Assembly (NCBI GenBank): GCA_017511645.1
Contig: JAFWJH010000004.1
Span: forward strand, 1-64,000
Length of the DNA: 64,000 bases
Direction: 5' to 3'
Source of the DNA: Candidatus Saccharimonadota bacterium
GTDB taxonomy: Bacteria > Patescibacteriota > Saccharimonadia > Saccharimonadales > Saccharimonadaceae
In this document: piece after piece, positions 27,568 through 36,640 of the stretch
Layout: every line of letters begins with the position of its first letter
Position numbering within the stretch: position 1 is the first letter of the stretch
Translations under genes and position numbers: made by a program
The notes under the pieces: generated by a model
Seen by the model: only the letters and a program-made list of their open reading frames with translations
What the model was told of the DNA's origin: nothing
Databases searched by the model: none

Positions 27568-30507
27568 CTATGCCGCAAAGTTCCGATTCCGCACATCGGC
27601 ATATTGCATCTTTTTGCACCACACGCAATATAGTCCAATCTGCATTATCTCGTCATTTTCTATCAAATCTTTTTGCGGAGCCACAAATGTAGTCTTGCCA
27701 AAAGCATATCTCACACTGGCATCATAATTAGCAATCACATTAAGATAGGATGCATAATTTATGGCGACCTTTGCCTCCTCTTCAGACATCCCAGACCTAC
27801 GCGATATCACGCCAGCTGCAGAATTATCTTTTGGATATTTTGCATAGTATTCTTTTTTGAATAGCGACGTACTGCTTTCTTTTTCTTCTAGCAAAGATGC
27901 CACCGTGTCATATAATACAAAACCAGAATATTTTTCTACATTACTCTTATAATCGCCACTTAGAGTATATTTAGCACCGTTAGCGATATCCGAAGGAACT
28001 TCTTTTAGCCCACTTCTGCAAGATTGGTAAAGTCCTATTGCGTCCAGAGCCTTATCAAGAAGCCTATCAAACCAGCTTGCGTATTCGGCTTTATATCTTT
28101 CACAAACATCCGAACTCATCACCCCAACTGTCACTTCTCTCCCCATACCAAACGCAATAAACTTAGATAACTCACTCTCATCTTCCACCTTTCCATCCTC
28201 ACCCACACCTATCCCAGCATTTTTCCAATCTTCTTTCGTATTTTTCATATACTTAGTACTCACCGTATTGTGTGAAGTACAATACAAATCTCCTTCCACA
28301 TCCGTAGCAGCCTTCACGGTGTCACAATTACCCGCAATCGTAGTAAAATCATCGTCATTACTACCGTCTGCCAAAGTATCCCCGATAAGATCAGCTACCG
28401 AACTACTAGTATAACTAGCTATCGCCCCAGCATTAAATAGAACCGTACCATTAGAGTTTCTAATCAGGGCTGCGCCAAAACCATACACTAGACTACCAAA
28501 AAACGTATTCGGCGACGAGATATCAAACGGGCTCAGCGTTGCCCTATCAGCCGCCTTTCTTCTAGCTAGCACCTCTTCCACTTCTTGATGATACTCCGCA
28601 ATAGTTTGTACATCAGACGGCATCGCTCCCAAGGTTTGAGACCCTATCGAATTAGCCAAAAACGACCCACCTTCTACCACACGATTACCACCCACTACAC
28701 TCGTAAAGAGTTCACGGTTATCATCTACTACAGCAATTTTTACACTATCATTGGCTTTGGACAAAATGTCTTTATCCGCCGAACCTATTTTTCCAATCCC
28801 TAGTACACTATTGGATTTCTTATTACCATCAATAGATACAGTCGTACCACTAATAACCTCACTATTCTCCTCATTTGTCACATTAAGCACCCTGTCTCTA
28901 GAAAAATTCGCGGCTTCATCGCTAGAATACCCGCCCCCCGAAGTTGCTGCAACAAAATTCCCCGTATTGAGTATTGAAACCTTCTTCTTCGTCTCCTCAC
29001 CAGTATTAACATCGATATACGAAACCTCCTCAGCATTAGTAAGCAAATTCATTAATTCATTCACTGGCCCATCACCATCTATTCTAGCCCTCTGAATCGG
29101 TTCTTCAATTGCCATAAAAGCACTAGCCGCTTTATAAGGCTCGCTCGAAGAAATCGCCGTATTTAATAATTGCGCTGCCTTAGCAGTAGATTGTTTTCCA
29201 GTCGTATTGTCCGCTACGTTACCCACTATTTCATCAGCATTATCACCCGAAATATTCGTAGTCTTTACTTCCTCATCATCACAACCATCATCACAATACC
29301 CATTTACCGTCGCAGCAGGATCATTGTCCAATATCTTATTTATCAATTTATTAAACTCTTCTTCATTTTCTTCGCTAGTGCCTCTACCATCCCATCCATT
29401 AAAAGACCCTCTCGACAACCCCATGTTCTTATAAACATCATTTACATCATTGCTATAAAAATACCGTGCCGAAATATCCAGCGCGTCAGAATAAGCCGCA
29501 TACATTTTTGGGTTCGATTCTACCATTGCAACAAAATTATCCGCCTCAACAACCTGTCCATCAAACAAGGCCACTAGTTCACCCTCGTCATCCTTATCAA
29601 AATACATCCCATTTGTAGCAATACTTCTGTTTTCATCTATATTAGCAATATAAGTATTCGTCCGCACAAATTCGCCCGACGCAGTCACTTGGCCAATTTC
29701 TATGCCATTCTTTGCTAAATCACTTGCATAATTGCTCGGAACCTCGCCCGTAGACATAAACTCCGCCGTAATATATTCAGCCTGTTCTTCTAATACGGCA
29801 ATAATATCACTAAACCCTAAAGATTCTTGTAATTTATAATCGATCGAAGCAATCATCGCCACCGGCGCAGCAAGGAGCACTATGACACCAGCTATTAAAC
29901 CCACTGCTATCAAAGCGATAGTCGCTCTAGCTTTTTTATCTTTAAGAACGCCAATCGCTACACCTACCGCCGCGCCAATTGCCGTGCCAACACCCGGAGC
30001 AACAGACCCAGCTGCTGCGCCAGCACCGGCGCCAGCCGCCGCCCCTCCAGCAGCCGCCCCTCCCCCGGCTGCCCCAGCCGCGGCAGCACTTGTGCCAGCT
30101 ACACCTGCAGCAGCACTCGATCCAGAGGCGGCAGCACTACCTGCAGCCCCAGCAGCAGTAGAACCAGAAGCCCCTGTTGCAGCAGCATCAGCCCCAACCT
30201 TAGTAGCACCTTCTGCCGCCTTGCCAGCAGCATCAGTTCCAGCTTTACTAGCAGTATCGGTTCCAGCTTTTCCCGCTTTGCTAGCAGTATTCACCCCAGC
30301 ATCGTTCAAGCCATTATTTGTGGCATTATTCTCAGCCGACCTTAAATCATTCGAGGCATTTCTTCTATCTTTAATTTTTTTAGCAATATCTCTAGCATCA
30401 TCTATAGTGTCCAGTGCATCATCCAGCCTCGACCTATCCGAGTCCGCATCAATTTCAGAATAATCATCATCTAAGCCAAACAAATCCACCTTATTCTCAT
30501 CATTCAT
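27568..30507 (-). CDS. large Ala/Gly-rich membrane protein, unknown
   Basis: A 979-residue protein I cannot assign. The acidic N terminus (1-75) leads into a repetitive segment (about 75-190) of SKAGTD/AGKAA-like units and Ala-Gly-Ser runs with a glycine-zipper character (GVGTAIGAAVGVAIG). A strong transmembrane helix follows (about 195-225). The remaining 750 residues should be extracytoplasmic and carry paired cysteines (CDDGCDDE, CVWCKK). Its size and single helix suggest a surface or secretion-machine component. A -10 box TATAAT ends 11 bases before the ATG. It is a single-gene unit. Confidence 0.85.
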   Translation of the reverse strand: MNDENKVDLFGLDDDYSEIDADSDRSRLDDALDTIDDARDIAKKIKDRRNASNDLRSAENNATNNGLNDAGVNTASKAGKAGTDTASKAGTDAAGKAAEGATKVGADAAATGASGSTAAGAAGSAAASGSSAAAGVAGTSAAAAGAAGGGAAAGGAAAGAGAGAAAGSVAPGVGTAIGAAVGVAIGVLKDKKARATIALIAVGLIAGVIVLLAAPVAMIASIDYKLQESLGFSDIIAVLEEQAEYITAEFMSTGEVPSNYASDLAKNGIEIGQVTASGEFVRTNTYIANIDENRSIATNGMYFDKDDEGELVALFDGQVVEADNFVAMVESNPKMYAAYSDALDISARYFYSNDVNDVYKNMGLSRGSFNGWDGRGTSEENEEEFNKLINKILDNDPAATVNGYCDDGCDDEEVKTTNISGDNADEIVGNVADNTTGKQSTAKAAQLLNTAISSSEPYKAASAFMAIEEPIQRARIDGDGPVNELMNLLTNAEEVSYIDVNTGEETKKKVSILNTGNFVAATSGGGYSSDEAANFSRDRVLNVTNEENSEVISGTTVSIDGNKKSNSVLGIGKIGSADKDILSKANDSVKIAVVDDNRELFTSVVGGNRVVEGGSFLANSIGSQTLGAMPSDVQTIAEYHQEVEEVLARRKAADRATLSPFDISSPNTFFGSLVYGFGAALIRNSNGTVLFNAGAIASYTSSSVADLIGDTLADGSNDDDFTTIAGNCDTVKAATDVEGDLYCTSHNTVSTKYMKNTKEDWKNAGIGVGEDGKVEDESELSKFIAFGMGREVTVGVMSSDVCERYKAEYASWFDRLLDKALDAIGLYQSCRSGLKEVPSDIANGAKYTLSGDYKSNVEKYSGFVLYDTVASLLEEKESSTSLFKKEYYAKYPKDNSAAGVISRRSGMSEEEAKVAINYASYLNVIANYDASVRYAFGKTTFVAPQKDLIENDEIMQIGLYCVWCKKMQYADVRNRNFAA

Positions 30508-30581
30508 ATATAGTATATATTATAACAAACTTATGCTTTTTTCGCGAAAAAATCTTCAAAAATCACGAATTAAACTAAACC

Positions 30582-30821
30582 CTAGATCATCACAATCGAT
30601 ATAATCGAAATAATTGCCAAGATTATTAGCACTACCCACACCCAGCCAAATCTACTAGTTTTCTTAAAATCTCGCACATACTCTGTATCTTCTGCAAAGT
30701 CCGGTGTTTCAGTATCTCCTACCACGCCAGAGGCTTTCAAAGCTTTTTCACGCAAATCCGCATCGATCCTCCGCGACAATTCATTATCTTGTTGATTATT
30801 TTTATTTACAATTACACCCAT
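30582..30821 (-). CDS. small tail-anchored membrane protein
   Basis: A 79-residue protein of unknown function. The cytoplasmic part is polar and acidic (NELSRRIDADLREKAL, ETPDFAEDTEYVRDF); the last 20 residues are one hydrophobic helix (VWVVLIILAIISIISIVMI). I place the start at 30821 because AGGA lies 6-9 bases upstream. An upstream in-frame ATG at 30854 overlaps the -10 box TATAAT (30853-30858) and could not be in the transcript. It is divergent from the aquaporin-like gene. Confidence 0.75.
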   Translation of the reverse strand: MGVIVNKNNQQDNELSRRIDADLREKALKASGVVGDTETPDFAEDTEYVRDFKKTSRFGWVWVVLIILAIISIISIVMI

Positions 30822-30852
30822 ATTTTTCCTAAATAAATTATTAACTTTTTTC

Positions 30853-30881
30853 ATTATAACACATCAAAATTATGCTATAAT
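30853..30881. promoter_or_regulatory. back-to-back promoters of the gene pair 30821/30911
   Basis: Minus strand -10 TGTTATAAT (30853-30858) and plus strand extended -10 TATGCTATAAT (876-881) lie 17 bases apart. AAGGAGG (30898-30904) precedes the plus-strand ATG. Confidence 0.65.
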
Positions 30882-30910
30882 AGTATAAATATTATTTAAG
30901 GAGGTCACAA

Positions 30911-31822
30911 ATGGCGACTAAAAAGTCGAATTCGTCGGCAAAGTCTACCAAGACTAAGACGACAAAACCTAAAACCGCTGCGAAACCTGCCAAAAAGTCA
31001 GAAGTCGTGGCTCCTAACACTAAAACGGTGGAGAAAAAATCTAACAAATCTTGCCTAGCAGGATTCTTCGCGAAAAAATACGAAGCCAAAGAAAGCATCT
31101 TGACTATTTTCAAGAGTCATAAGTTCTACGGCGCTTTGCTCGGTGAAGTTATCGGCACTATGCTTCTTGCATTGTTGCTCTTTGCGCTCTCGCTCATGGG
31201 TATCGCAAATGTTGCAATGTATGCTTTTGCAGTCATCGCAATCCTAATTGCAGTATATGCATTTTCGGGTGCATGCCTTAACCCACTCATCACCGTAGGT
31301 ATGATGGCTTCTCGTCGTATGTCTGTCGTACGCGGTATTATGTATATCGTTGCCGAAGTTCTCGGCGCTTGGCTCGGCTGGCTCATCTTTAACGGTTTCC
31401 ACCTTGCTGGTGGCGAGACCGCTTACGACATCCCAACCATGGCCGCAGTTGCCGAAGGTGGTTTCTGGACAGTCACTATGATAGAGCTACTTGGTGCAGC
31501 TATCATCGGCTTCTTCTTTGCTCGTGCTATCGAGTACAAGCGCAGCGTATTTACTTTCGCTGCTGTAGTAGCCGGCGGTATCGCACTTGCTGTACTTATC
31601 GGTTATGTAGCTTCTGCTGCATTCCTCGGCCTAAACAGCAACTTCATCTTCAACCCAGCAGTAGCTTTGATGATGCAAATCTTCCCACAAGCTGGCGAAA
31701 GCTTTGGCGAAATTTTTGGCGGTATCTGCCAAGCTTTGTCGATCTACGTTTTGATTCCAATGATCGGCGGTGTAATTGGTTTTTATCTTTCCGATTTCGC
31801 AAGCAAGTTGTCTGAAGATTAA
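30911..31822 (+). CDS. MIP/aquaporin-family channel, atypical
   Basis: A 303-residue protein with a Lys/Thr/Ala-rich cytoplasmic N terminus (1-70) and six hydrophobic helices. The first half-helix motif is SGACLNPLITVG (NPL, residues 124-126, instead of NPA). The second is FIFNPAVALM (NPA, 249-251), where the usual selectivity Arg after NPA is Val. The family conducts water, glycerol or small neutral solutes; these changes make the pore selectivity hard to predict. AAGGAGG 6 bases before the ATG suggests strong translation. Confidence 0.85.
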   Translation: MATKKSNSSAKSTKTKTTKPKTAAKPAKKSEVVAPNTKTVEKKSNKSCLAGFFAKKYEAKESILTIFKSHKFYGALLGEVIGTMLLALLLFALSLMGIANVAMYAFAVIAILIAVYAFSGACLNPLITVGMMASRRMSVVRGIMYIVAEVLGAWLGWLIFNGFHLAGGETAYDIPTMAAVAEGGFWTVTMIELLGAAIIGFFFARAIEYKRSVFTFAAVVAGGIALAVLIGYVASAAFLGLNSNFIFNPAVALMMQIFPQAGESFGEIFGGICQALSIYVLIPMIGGVIGFYLSDFASKLSED

Positions 31823-31834
31823 TTACCTACTACT

Positions 31835-31864
31835 AAAATAACCCCTCGCGAGGGGTTATTTTTT
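31835..31864. terminator. bidirectional terminator between aquaporin and metG
   Basis: AAAATAACCCCT pairs perfectly with AGGGGTTATTTT (12 bp, CGCG loop). It serves both converging genes. Confidence 0.9.
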
Positions 31865-33278
31865 AATCTTTTGGAAATAGCGGAGTTTCTGGTGGTGTAA
31901 TCGGATCGGCAAAAACTTCAAAAATCTTTTCTGTGGTATCCGGGATAAACGGACTGAGCATGTAATTAACATTCAGTAAATCTACAATCAATCCTCTTAG
32001 ACATTTTTCTAGCTTTTTCATTTCGCCATTTTTTGCCAAACTCCAAGGTTTTTCCTCGTCAATTCTTTTATTTAAATCTTGCACTCTTTCCCACACATAG
32101 TCAAAAGCTTTCGAAAACTCAAACTTATCCATCAACCTCACATACTCATCATCAAACTTAAACTCTGGTTCCGATTCTAGTTTAATCTCGTTTTTCTTCG
32201 CCAAAGTCGCAAGCCTCTGTACCAAATTACCTAAATCATTTGCTAGTTCGTTATTATACGCGTTTTCAAACTTTTCCCATGTAAAATCCGAATCTACAAA
32301 AGTATCCGCATGCCGTAAGAAGTAATAACGAAATGCATCTAAGCCATGCCTCTCAAGCACTTCAATCGGATCCACTACATTACCGATCGATTTTGACATT
32401 TTTTGTCCATCCGCCAAAATAAACCCGTGAGATAGCATAACCTTAGGCAAAGGTAACCCCAACCCCATCAACATCGCCGGCCAAATAATCGCATGAAATC
32501 TCAAAATATCTTTTCCTACAAACTGCGCCGCCGCTGGCCACCACTCACTAATATCTTCGTCTGGATAGCCTAGTATCGTAATATAATTAGACAACGCGTC
32601 GATCCATACATACATCACCTGCGAATTGTCGCCCGGCACCGGCACACCCCATGTCAAATGTTCTGTCGAACGCGAAACCGACACGTCCGGCGACTCTTCT
32701 AGTAGTTTCAACATTTCTTTCTTGCGAAACTCCGGCAAAATCAACATTTCGTCAGACTCTATCGCCACTCGAATCTTATCTTTAAAATCCGATATTCTCA
32801 AATAATAATTTTCTTCTTCTAGTTTTTCGTAAGGTTTTTGATGATCTGGACATATTCCTCCGTTATCGTCGCACTCCTTCTGTGTTACAAATCTCTCACA
32901 GCCCGAACAATACCAACCCTCATACTTCGCCTTATATATATGATCAGATAATCGCCGCCAAATCTCTTGGCACCTGCGTTCATGCACTTCGTCCGTCGTC
33001 CGAATAAAATCAGTATAAGACGCGCCAAGCTTTGCGATAAACTCTTTAAACTTTTCCGTATTTCCATCCACATAAGTTTCTACCGGAATACCCAATTCTT
33101 CGGCTTTTTGGTAAATCTTATTCCCGTGCTCGTCTACACCTGCCTGAAATCTTACCTCATCACCAGCTAGCCTGCGATATCTTGCATAAACATCAGCCAA
33201 ACAATAATCCATTGCATGACCAACATGTGGCACACCATTCACATATGGTATCGCCGTAGTTACATAAGTCTTATTCAT
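31863..33278 (-). CDS. metG: methionyl-tRNA synthetase
   Basis: A 471-residue class I synthetase. The HIGH motif is HVGH in PYVNGVPHVGHAMDYCLADVYARY; KMSKS is in ADGQKMSKSIGNVVDP. The zinc knuckle is kept as CSGC...CDDNGGICPDH. The C-terminal helical anticodon-binding domain is present, but the EMAP/Trbp111-like tRNA-binding appendage of larger MetRS is absent. TTGACG, 17 bases, TAAAAT ends 6 bases before the ATG, so the mRNA should be leaderless. Confidence 0.97.
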   Translation of the reverse strand: MNKTYVTTAIPYVNGVPHVGHAMDYCLADVYARYRRLAGDEVRFQAGVDEHGNKIYQKAEELGIPVETYVDGNTEKFKEFIAKLGASYTDFIRTTDEVHERRCQEIWRRLSDHIYKAKYEGWYCSGCERFVTQKECDDNGGICPDHQKPYEKLEEENYYLRISDFKDKIRVAIESDEMLILPEFRKKEMLKLLEESPDVSVSRSTEHLTWGVPVPGDNSQVMYVWIDALSNYITILGYPDEDISEWWPAAAQFVGKDILRFHAIIWPAMLMGLGLPLPKVMLSHGFILADGQKMSKSIGNVVDPIEVLERHGLDAFRYYFLRHADTFVDSDFTWEKFENAYNNELANDLGNLVQRLATLAKKNEIKLESEPEFKFDDEYVRLMDKFEFSKAFDYVWERVQDLNKRIDEEKPWSLAKNGEMKKLEKCLRGLIVDLLNVNYMLSPFIPDTTEKIFEVFADPITPPETPLFPKD

Positions 33279-33284
33279 AAATAT

Positions 33285-33313
33285 ATTTTACAATATCTAT
33301 TCAGTCACGTCAA
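33285..33313 (-). promoter_or_regulatory. promoter of metG, leaderless
   Basis: Minus strand TTGACG, 17 bases, TAAAAT; ATG at 33278 follows 6 bases later. The -35 lies inside the coding end of the gene at 33297. Confidence 0.7.
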
Positions 33314-34166
33314 CAGTGCCACCACCTGTACCAGTCGTGTCTGGAGTGTTCGTACCAGCGTCTGTATCAGTATCAGTTGTAGTGTCAGTATCACCCTCAA
33401 TAATCGTTTCGTCAGTACCCGTATCTAATTCTTCTTCCACAATCTCTTCCTCTCCCTCATCAGTACTTTCGTTTTCTTCTACCACTGGTGCTGGAGTCGG
33501 ATTCACAGCCGGCTTAGCTGGCTCACTACTACCCATCAGCTGAATGATCAACACTGCAGCTAGTGCAATCACCACCATAAACGCCACTACTACTAAAGCA
33601 ATCAAGGTAGTTTTACTAGTCTTTTTCTTGGCTGGCTTGGCTGCCGCTGGTGCCGGATTTACATCTGGTTGCGTAGCTGGATCCGTAAACGACACACTCG
33701 GTGTAGCCCCTACCGCTTCTGTCGCAAATGGATTTACCGCTGACGCTTCCGGAGCAGCTGCTGGTTCTGCTGCCGAGGCAACCCCTGATTCCACCGCTTC
33801 CGGGCCTGACACCGCAGAACCGATCGAACCTGGCACTGGAGCTGCCGCTTTCATTGGAGCCTTGAGCTCTTCCTCAATCGGGTCTGGCGCTGGCGCTGGC
33901 TCCGGCCGCATAATCGGGTCTGTCGCCGCCACACCATCCAAACTCCTAGGTTGAAATACTGGATTAACTGGCGCCGAATTAGTCGCTGATGCCGCTGGAT
34001 TAATCACTGGATTTACCGGAGTCGGTGCCACCGGCGCAGCTGGCGCCACAGGTTGTGGCGCACTAGCCGGAGATACTGGTACTGTTGAGCCAGCCGGCGT
34101 AACTGGTGGTACACCAGGCGCTGGTGCAGGATTAGGCGTTGGTACAGGATTATTTGTTGGATCCAT
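33297..34166 (-). CDS. Pro/Ala-rich single-helix membrane protein
   Basis: A 289-residue low-complexity protein of unknown function. Residues 1-175 are Pro/Ala/Val-rich and probably disordered. A basic KKKTSKTT stop and one transmembrane helix follow (about 183-205). The tail is acidic and Thr/Asp-rich (TDTTTDTD-type repeats). The topology suggests a cytoplasmic Pro-rich region and a short acidic exterior. GGAA about 14 bases before the ATG is a weak ribosome binding site. Confidence 0.8.
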   Translation of the reverse strand: MDPTNNPVPTPNPAPAPGVPPVTPAGSTVPVSPASAPQPVAPAAPVAPTPVNPVINPAASATNSAPVNPVFQPRSLDGVAATDPIMRPEPAPAPDPIEEELKAPMKAAAPVPGSIGSAVSGPEAVESGVASAAEPAAAPEASAVNPFATEAVGATPSVSFTDPATQPDVNPAPAAAKPAKKKTSKTTLIALVVVAFMVVIALAAVLIIQLMGSSEPAKPAVNPTPAPVVEENESTDEGEEEIVEEELDTGTDETIIEGDTDTTTDTDTDAGTNTPDTTGTGGGTVDVTE

Positions 34167-34250
34167 TTTAAAATTATTCCTTTTTTAAGTTTATTCTAGA
34201 ATATTACTCATATTTTAACGCTAATGCTTAAAATCCGCAAGCTTCCGCCG

Positions 34251-35165
34251 CTAGATTTTCACCGATTTAATCGCCTTTTTCAAAGTATTAATCGATTTTT
34301 GTAATGCCATACCTTCTTTTTCAGAGATTTTTAAATCAAGCCTTCGCACTACACCTTCTCTCCCAACCACCGACGGGAACCCAAAACTCGTCCCCGAAAA
34401 ACTATCATAAGACGATACCGGCATAATTCGCATTTCATCATTCAAAATACAATTTAGTATCGACACCACACAAGTCGCAATTCCATAGTATGTGGCGCCT
34501 TTCTTTTCAATAATTCCATATGCTTCATCTCGCACAAATCCCGAGATTCCATCACACACCTCAGCCGGCAACATTTCTGTTACTTTTTGCCCACCCGCAT
34601 CCGCTAACGACCACAAAGTGACTTCCGAATCGCCATGTTCGCCAATTTGGTAAGCATGTACCGATTTTGCATTTATGTTTAAATAATTCGCGATCCTTTG
34701 ACGCAGCCTAGCCGAGTCAAGCACCGTACCCGAACCAATCACCCTCTCTGCCGGTAGCCCCGAAAACTTCATCGTGTAATACGTTAACACATCCATTGGA
34801 TTCGTCACTACCAAGAATATCCCATCAAACCCACTCGCCATAATCTGCTCTATCATGCCCTTCAGGATATTTACGTTCTTTTTTAAAAGTTCTATTCTGG
34901 TCTCGCCCGGCTTTTGCGCCGCCCCCGCCGTAATCACCACCACATCGCAATCTTTCGCATCTTTATAAGTACCGTTCGATACTTTTACATAGCTTGGCGC
35001 CATCGCCAGAGCATCGCGTAGATCCATCGCCTCGCCCTCGGCATCTTTTGCGATAATATCTGTCAAAATAATTTCATTCACCGCAGTCCGCTGACTAATA
35101 AGCGAAAAAGCAATACTCGCCCCCACATTACCAGTCCCCACAATCATGATTTTATTATTATCCAT
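34251..35165 (-). CDS. ldh: L-lactate dehydrogenase
   Basis: A 304-residue NAD-dependent enzyme reducing pyruvate to L-lactate. The Rossmann motif is GTGNVGASIAF. The substrate loop AGAAQKPGETR has Gln at the position that separates lactate (Gln) from malate (Arg) dehydrogenases. The catalytic His is in IGEHGDSEV. This fits a fermentative lifestyle that regenerates NAD from glycolysis. GAAAGGGTGGT precedes the ATG. Confidence 0.94.
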   Translation of the reverse strand: MDNNKIMIVGTGNVGASIAFSLISQRTAVNEIILTDIIAKDAEGEAMDLRDALAMAPSYVKVSNGTYKDAKDCDVVVITAGAAQKPGETRIELLKKNVNILKGMIEQIMASGFDGIFLVVTNPMDVLTYYTMKFSGLPAERVIGSGTVLDSARLRQRIANYLNINAKSVHAYQIGEHGDSEVTLWSLADAGGQKVTEMLPAEVCDGISGFVRDEAYGIIEKKGATYYGIATCVVSILNCILNDEMRIMPVSSYDSFSGTSFGFPSVVGREGVVRRLDLKISEKEGMALQKSINTLKKAIKSVKI

Positions 35166-35198
35166 ACCACCCTTTCTTTGTTCTATTTTACCATAAGT

Positions 35199-36539
35199 TT
35201 AATAATCTTCTGCCAAAATACTCTCAAAATAAAGTTTTAATTCTTCACCAATGTACTCGTCTTTTTCATAAACTTTATTGAGTTCCGCCAAGAACTTCGG
35301 CGCCAATCTCTCTAATCTCGTTCGCCGATACTCTTCCCACTTCGCAATTTCACTCTCGCTCAAACTCTGCGGAAAATTTCGCCCTTTATAATGTAACAAT
35401 AATTCCGGCAATCTCTCGTCTATAAAATCTGGGTGAAAATCCGCCAATTTATTTTCGCCAGCATTTCGTACTGCCGCCACCTTTATTCGGTCCCTATCAT
35501 TTAAAAATCCATCATACAGTGCTGCTTCTGGTTCTATCGCCGGTGGAAACTCCGGCCGATTTTCCATTTCGCTACGCACTTGTTCCGCAAACTCTGGATG
35601 CTTTAACAAGATTTGTAAATTACCTTCTACTGTCTCACGCGTCAACCCAATTTTCCCCCAACCATCGTTTTTTTCTAATACTCCTAGCGGCGCCACTGCC
35701 GGGCATTTATTAAAGCACAGTTCTTTTACAATCGGGAAATATTCTGAAACTTCTTCTAAATTGTAACGAAGGTCATACACTAGTACATTCCCATTTCGCC
35801 CACTAGTCAATGGGAACGCAACAGTTGTCTTGTTAAACTCATTCGCATACCTACCAGAAGCATAGACAAAAGGTTTTTTATCCTCCAGATTCACCAACTT
35901 CTTCACTTCTTTTTTATCTCGCATCTTCAACAAAAACCCAAACAGTTCCGGCTGCTTATCACGAATTAGTTTTGCCACCGCAATCGTCGCATATACATCC
36001 GATAACGCATCATGCGCGTGTTCATGCGCCACACCATTTAATTTTGTTATTAACTCCAATCTATTAGTCGGCACACCATCTTCACGAAACGGCCACTCAA
36101 TCCCCTCTGGTCGAAGCGCCCGCGTCAACCGCACTACGTCTAATACATCCCACCGACTCCGTCCATCTTTCCATTCCCACTCATACGGATCATAAAAATT
36201 CCGCCATAGAAGTGCCCGCATAAACTCGTCATCAAATCGTACCGTATTATATCCCACCGCAATCGTATTCGGCACAAATACCTCTTCCGTCACATATTTC
36301 GCAAACTCTGCTTCCGACACACCGTCTCGCAACGTATCTTGTGGCGTAATCTTGGTCACCATGATCGCACCTGGACTCGGCAAGGCATCTTCGCTCATTT
36401 TTACCAAAATATTCACTGGCTCACCAATCGGCTCGAGATCCATATTCGTCCGTTGCCCCGCAAACTGCATCACCCGATCTTCACGTGCATTTAGTCCCGA
36501 AGTCTCCAGATCATAAAAGAAAAAGGTTTTGTCCATCAT
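35199..36539 (-). CDS. sbcB: exodeoxyribonuclease I
   Basis: A 446-residue DEDDh exonuclease that degrades single-stranded DNA 3' to 5'. The motifs are FFYDLETSGL (D, E), VGYNTVRFDDEF (D) and HEHAHDALSDVYAT (H, D). The SH3-like and C-terminal helical regions of ExoI are recognisable (GRNGNVLVYDLRYN, HYKGRNFPQSLSESEIAKWEEYR). It takes part in repair and recombination. The start is ATGATG after GAGGCG; either ATG is possible. Confidence 0.93.
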   Translation of the reverse strand: MMDKTFFFYDLETSGLNAREDRVMQFAGQRTNMDLEPIGEPVNILVKMSEDALPSPGAIMVTKITPQDTLRDGVSEAEFAKYVTEEVFVPNTIAVGYNTVRFDDEFMRALLWRNFYDPYEWEWKDGRSRWDVLDVVRLTRALRPEGIEWPFREDGVPTNRLELITKLNGVAHEHAHDALSDVYATIAVAKLIRDKQPELFGFLLKMRDKKEVKKLVNLEDKKPFVYASGRYANEFNKTTVAFPLTSGRNGNVLVYDLRYNLEEVSEYFPIVKELCFNKCPAVAPLGVLEKNDGWGKIGLTRETVEGNLQILLKHPEFAEQVRSEMENRPEFPPAIEPEAALYDGFLNDRDRIKVAAVRNAGENKLADFHPDFIDERLPELLLHYKGRNFPQSLSESEIAKWEEYRRTRLERLAPKFLAELNKVYEKDEYIGEELKLYFESILAEDY

Positions 36540-36640
36540 CGCCTCATTTTCTTTACTCTATATACCATACCAAAAGATAAACTTCAACTCCATCATCAAT
36601 AAAAGCTAGAAATAAAACACACTAAACAAAAACTCCTCTA

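Noticed and set aside
29979-30260. Tandem DNA repeat or CRISPR-like array
   Set aside because: The repetition comes from Ala/Gly/Thr/Lys codons inside a coding region; there are no regular spacers.
29882-30463. Long plus-strand Ala/Pro-rich frame opposite the 979-residue gene
   Set aside because: It is the complement of the Ala/Gly-repeat codons; it has no ribosome binding site or promoter and low-complexity composition.
33544-33954. Plus-strand Ala/Gly-rich frame opposite the Pro/Ala-rich membrane protein
   Set aside because: Shadow of Pro/Ala codons; the minus-strand gene has a clear membrane topology.
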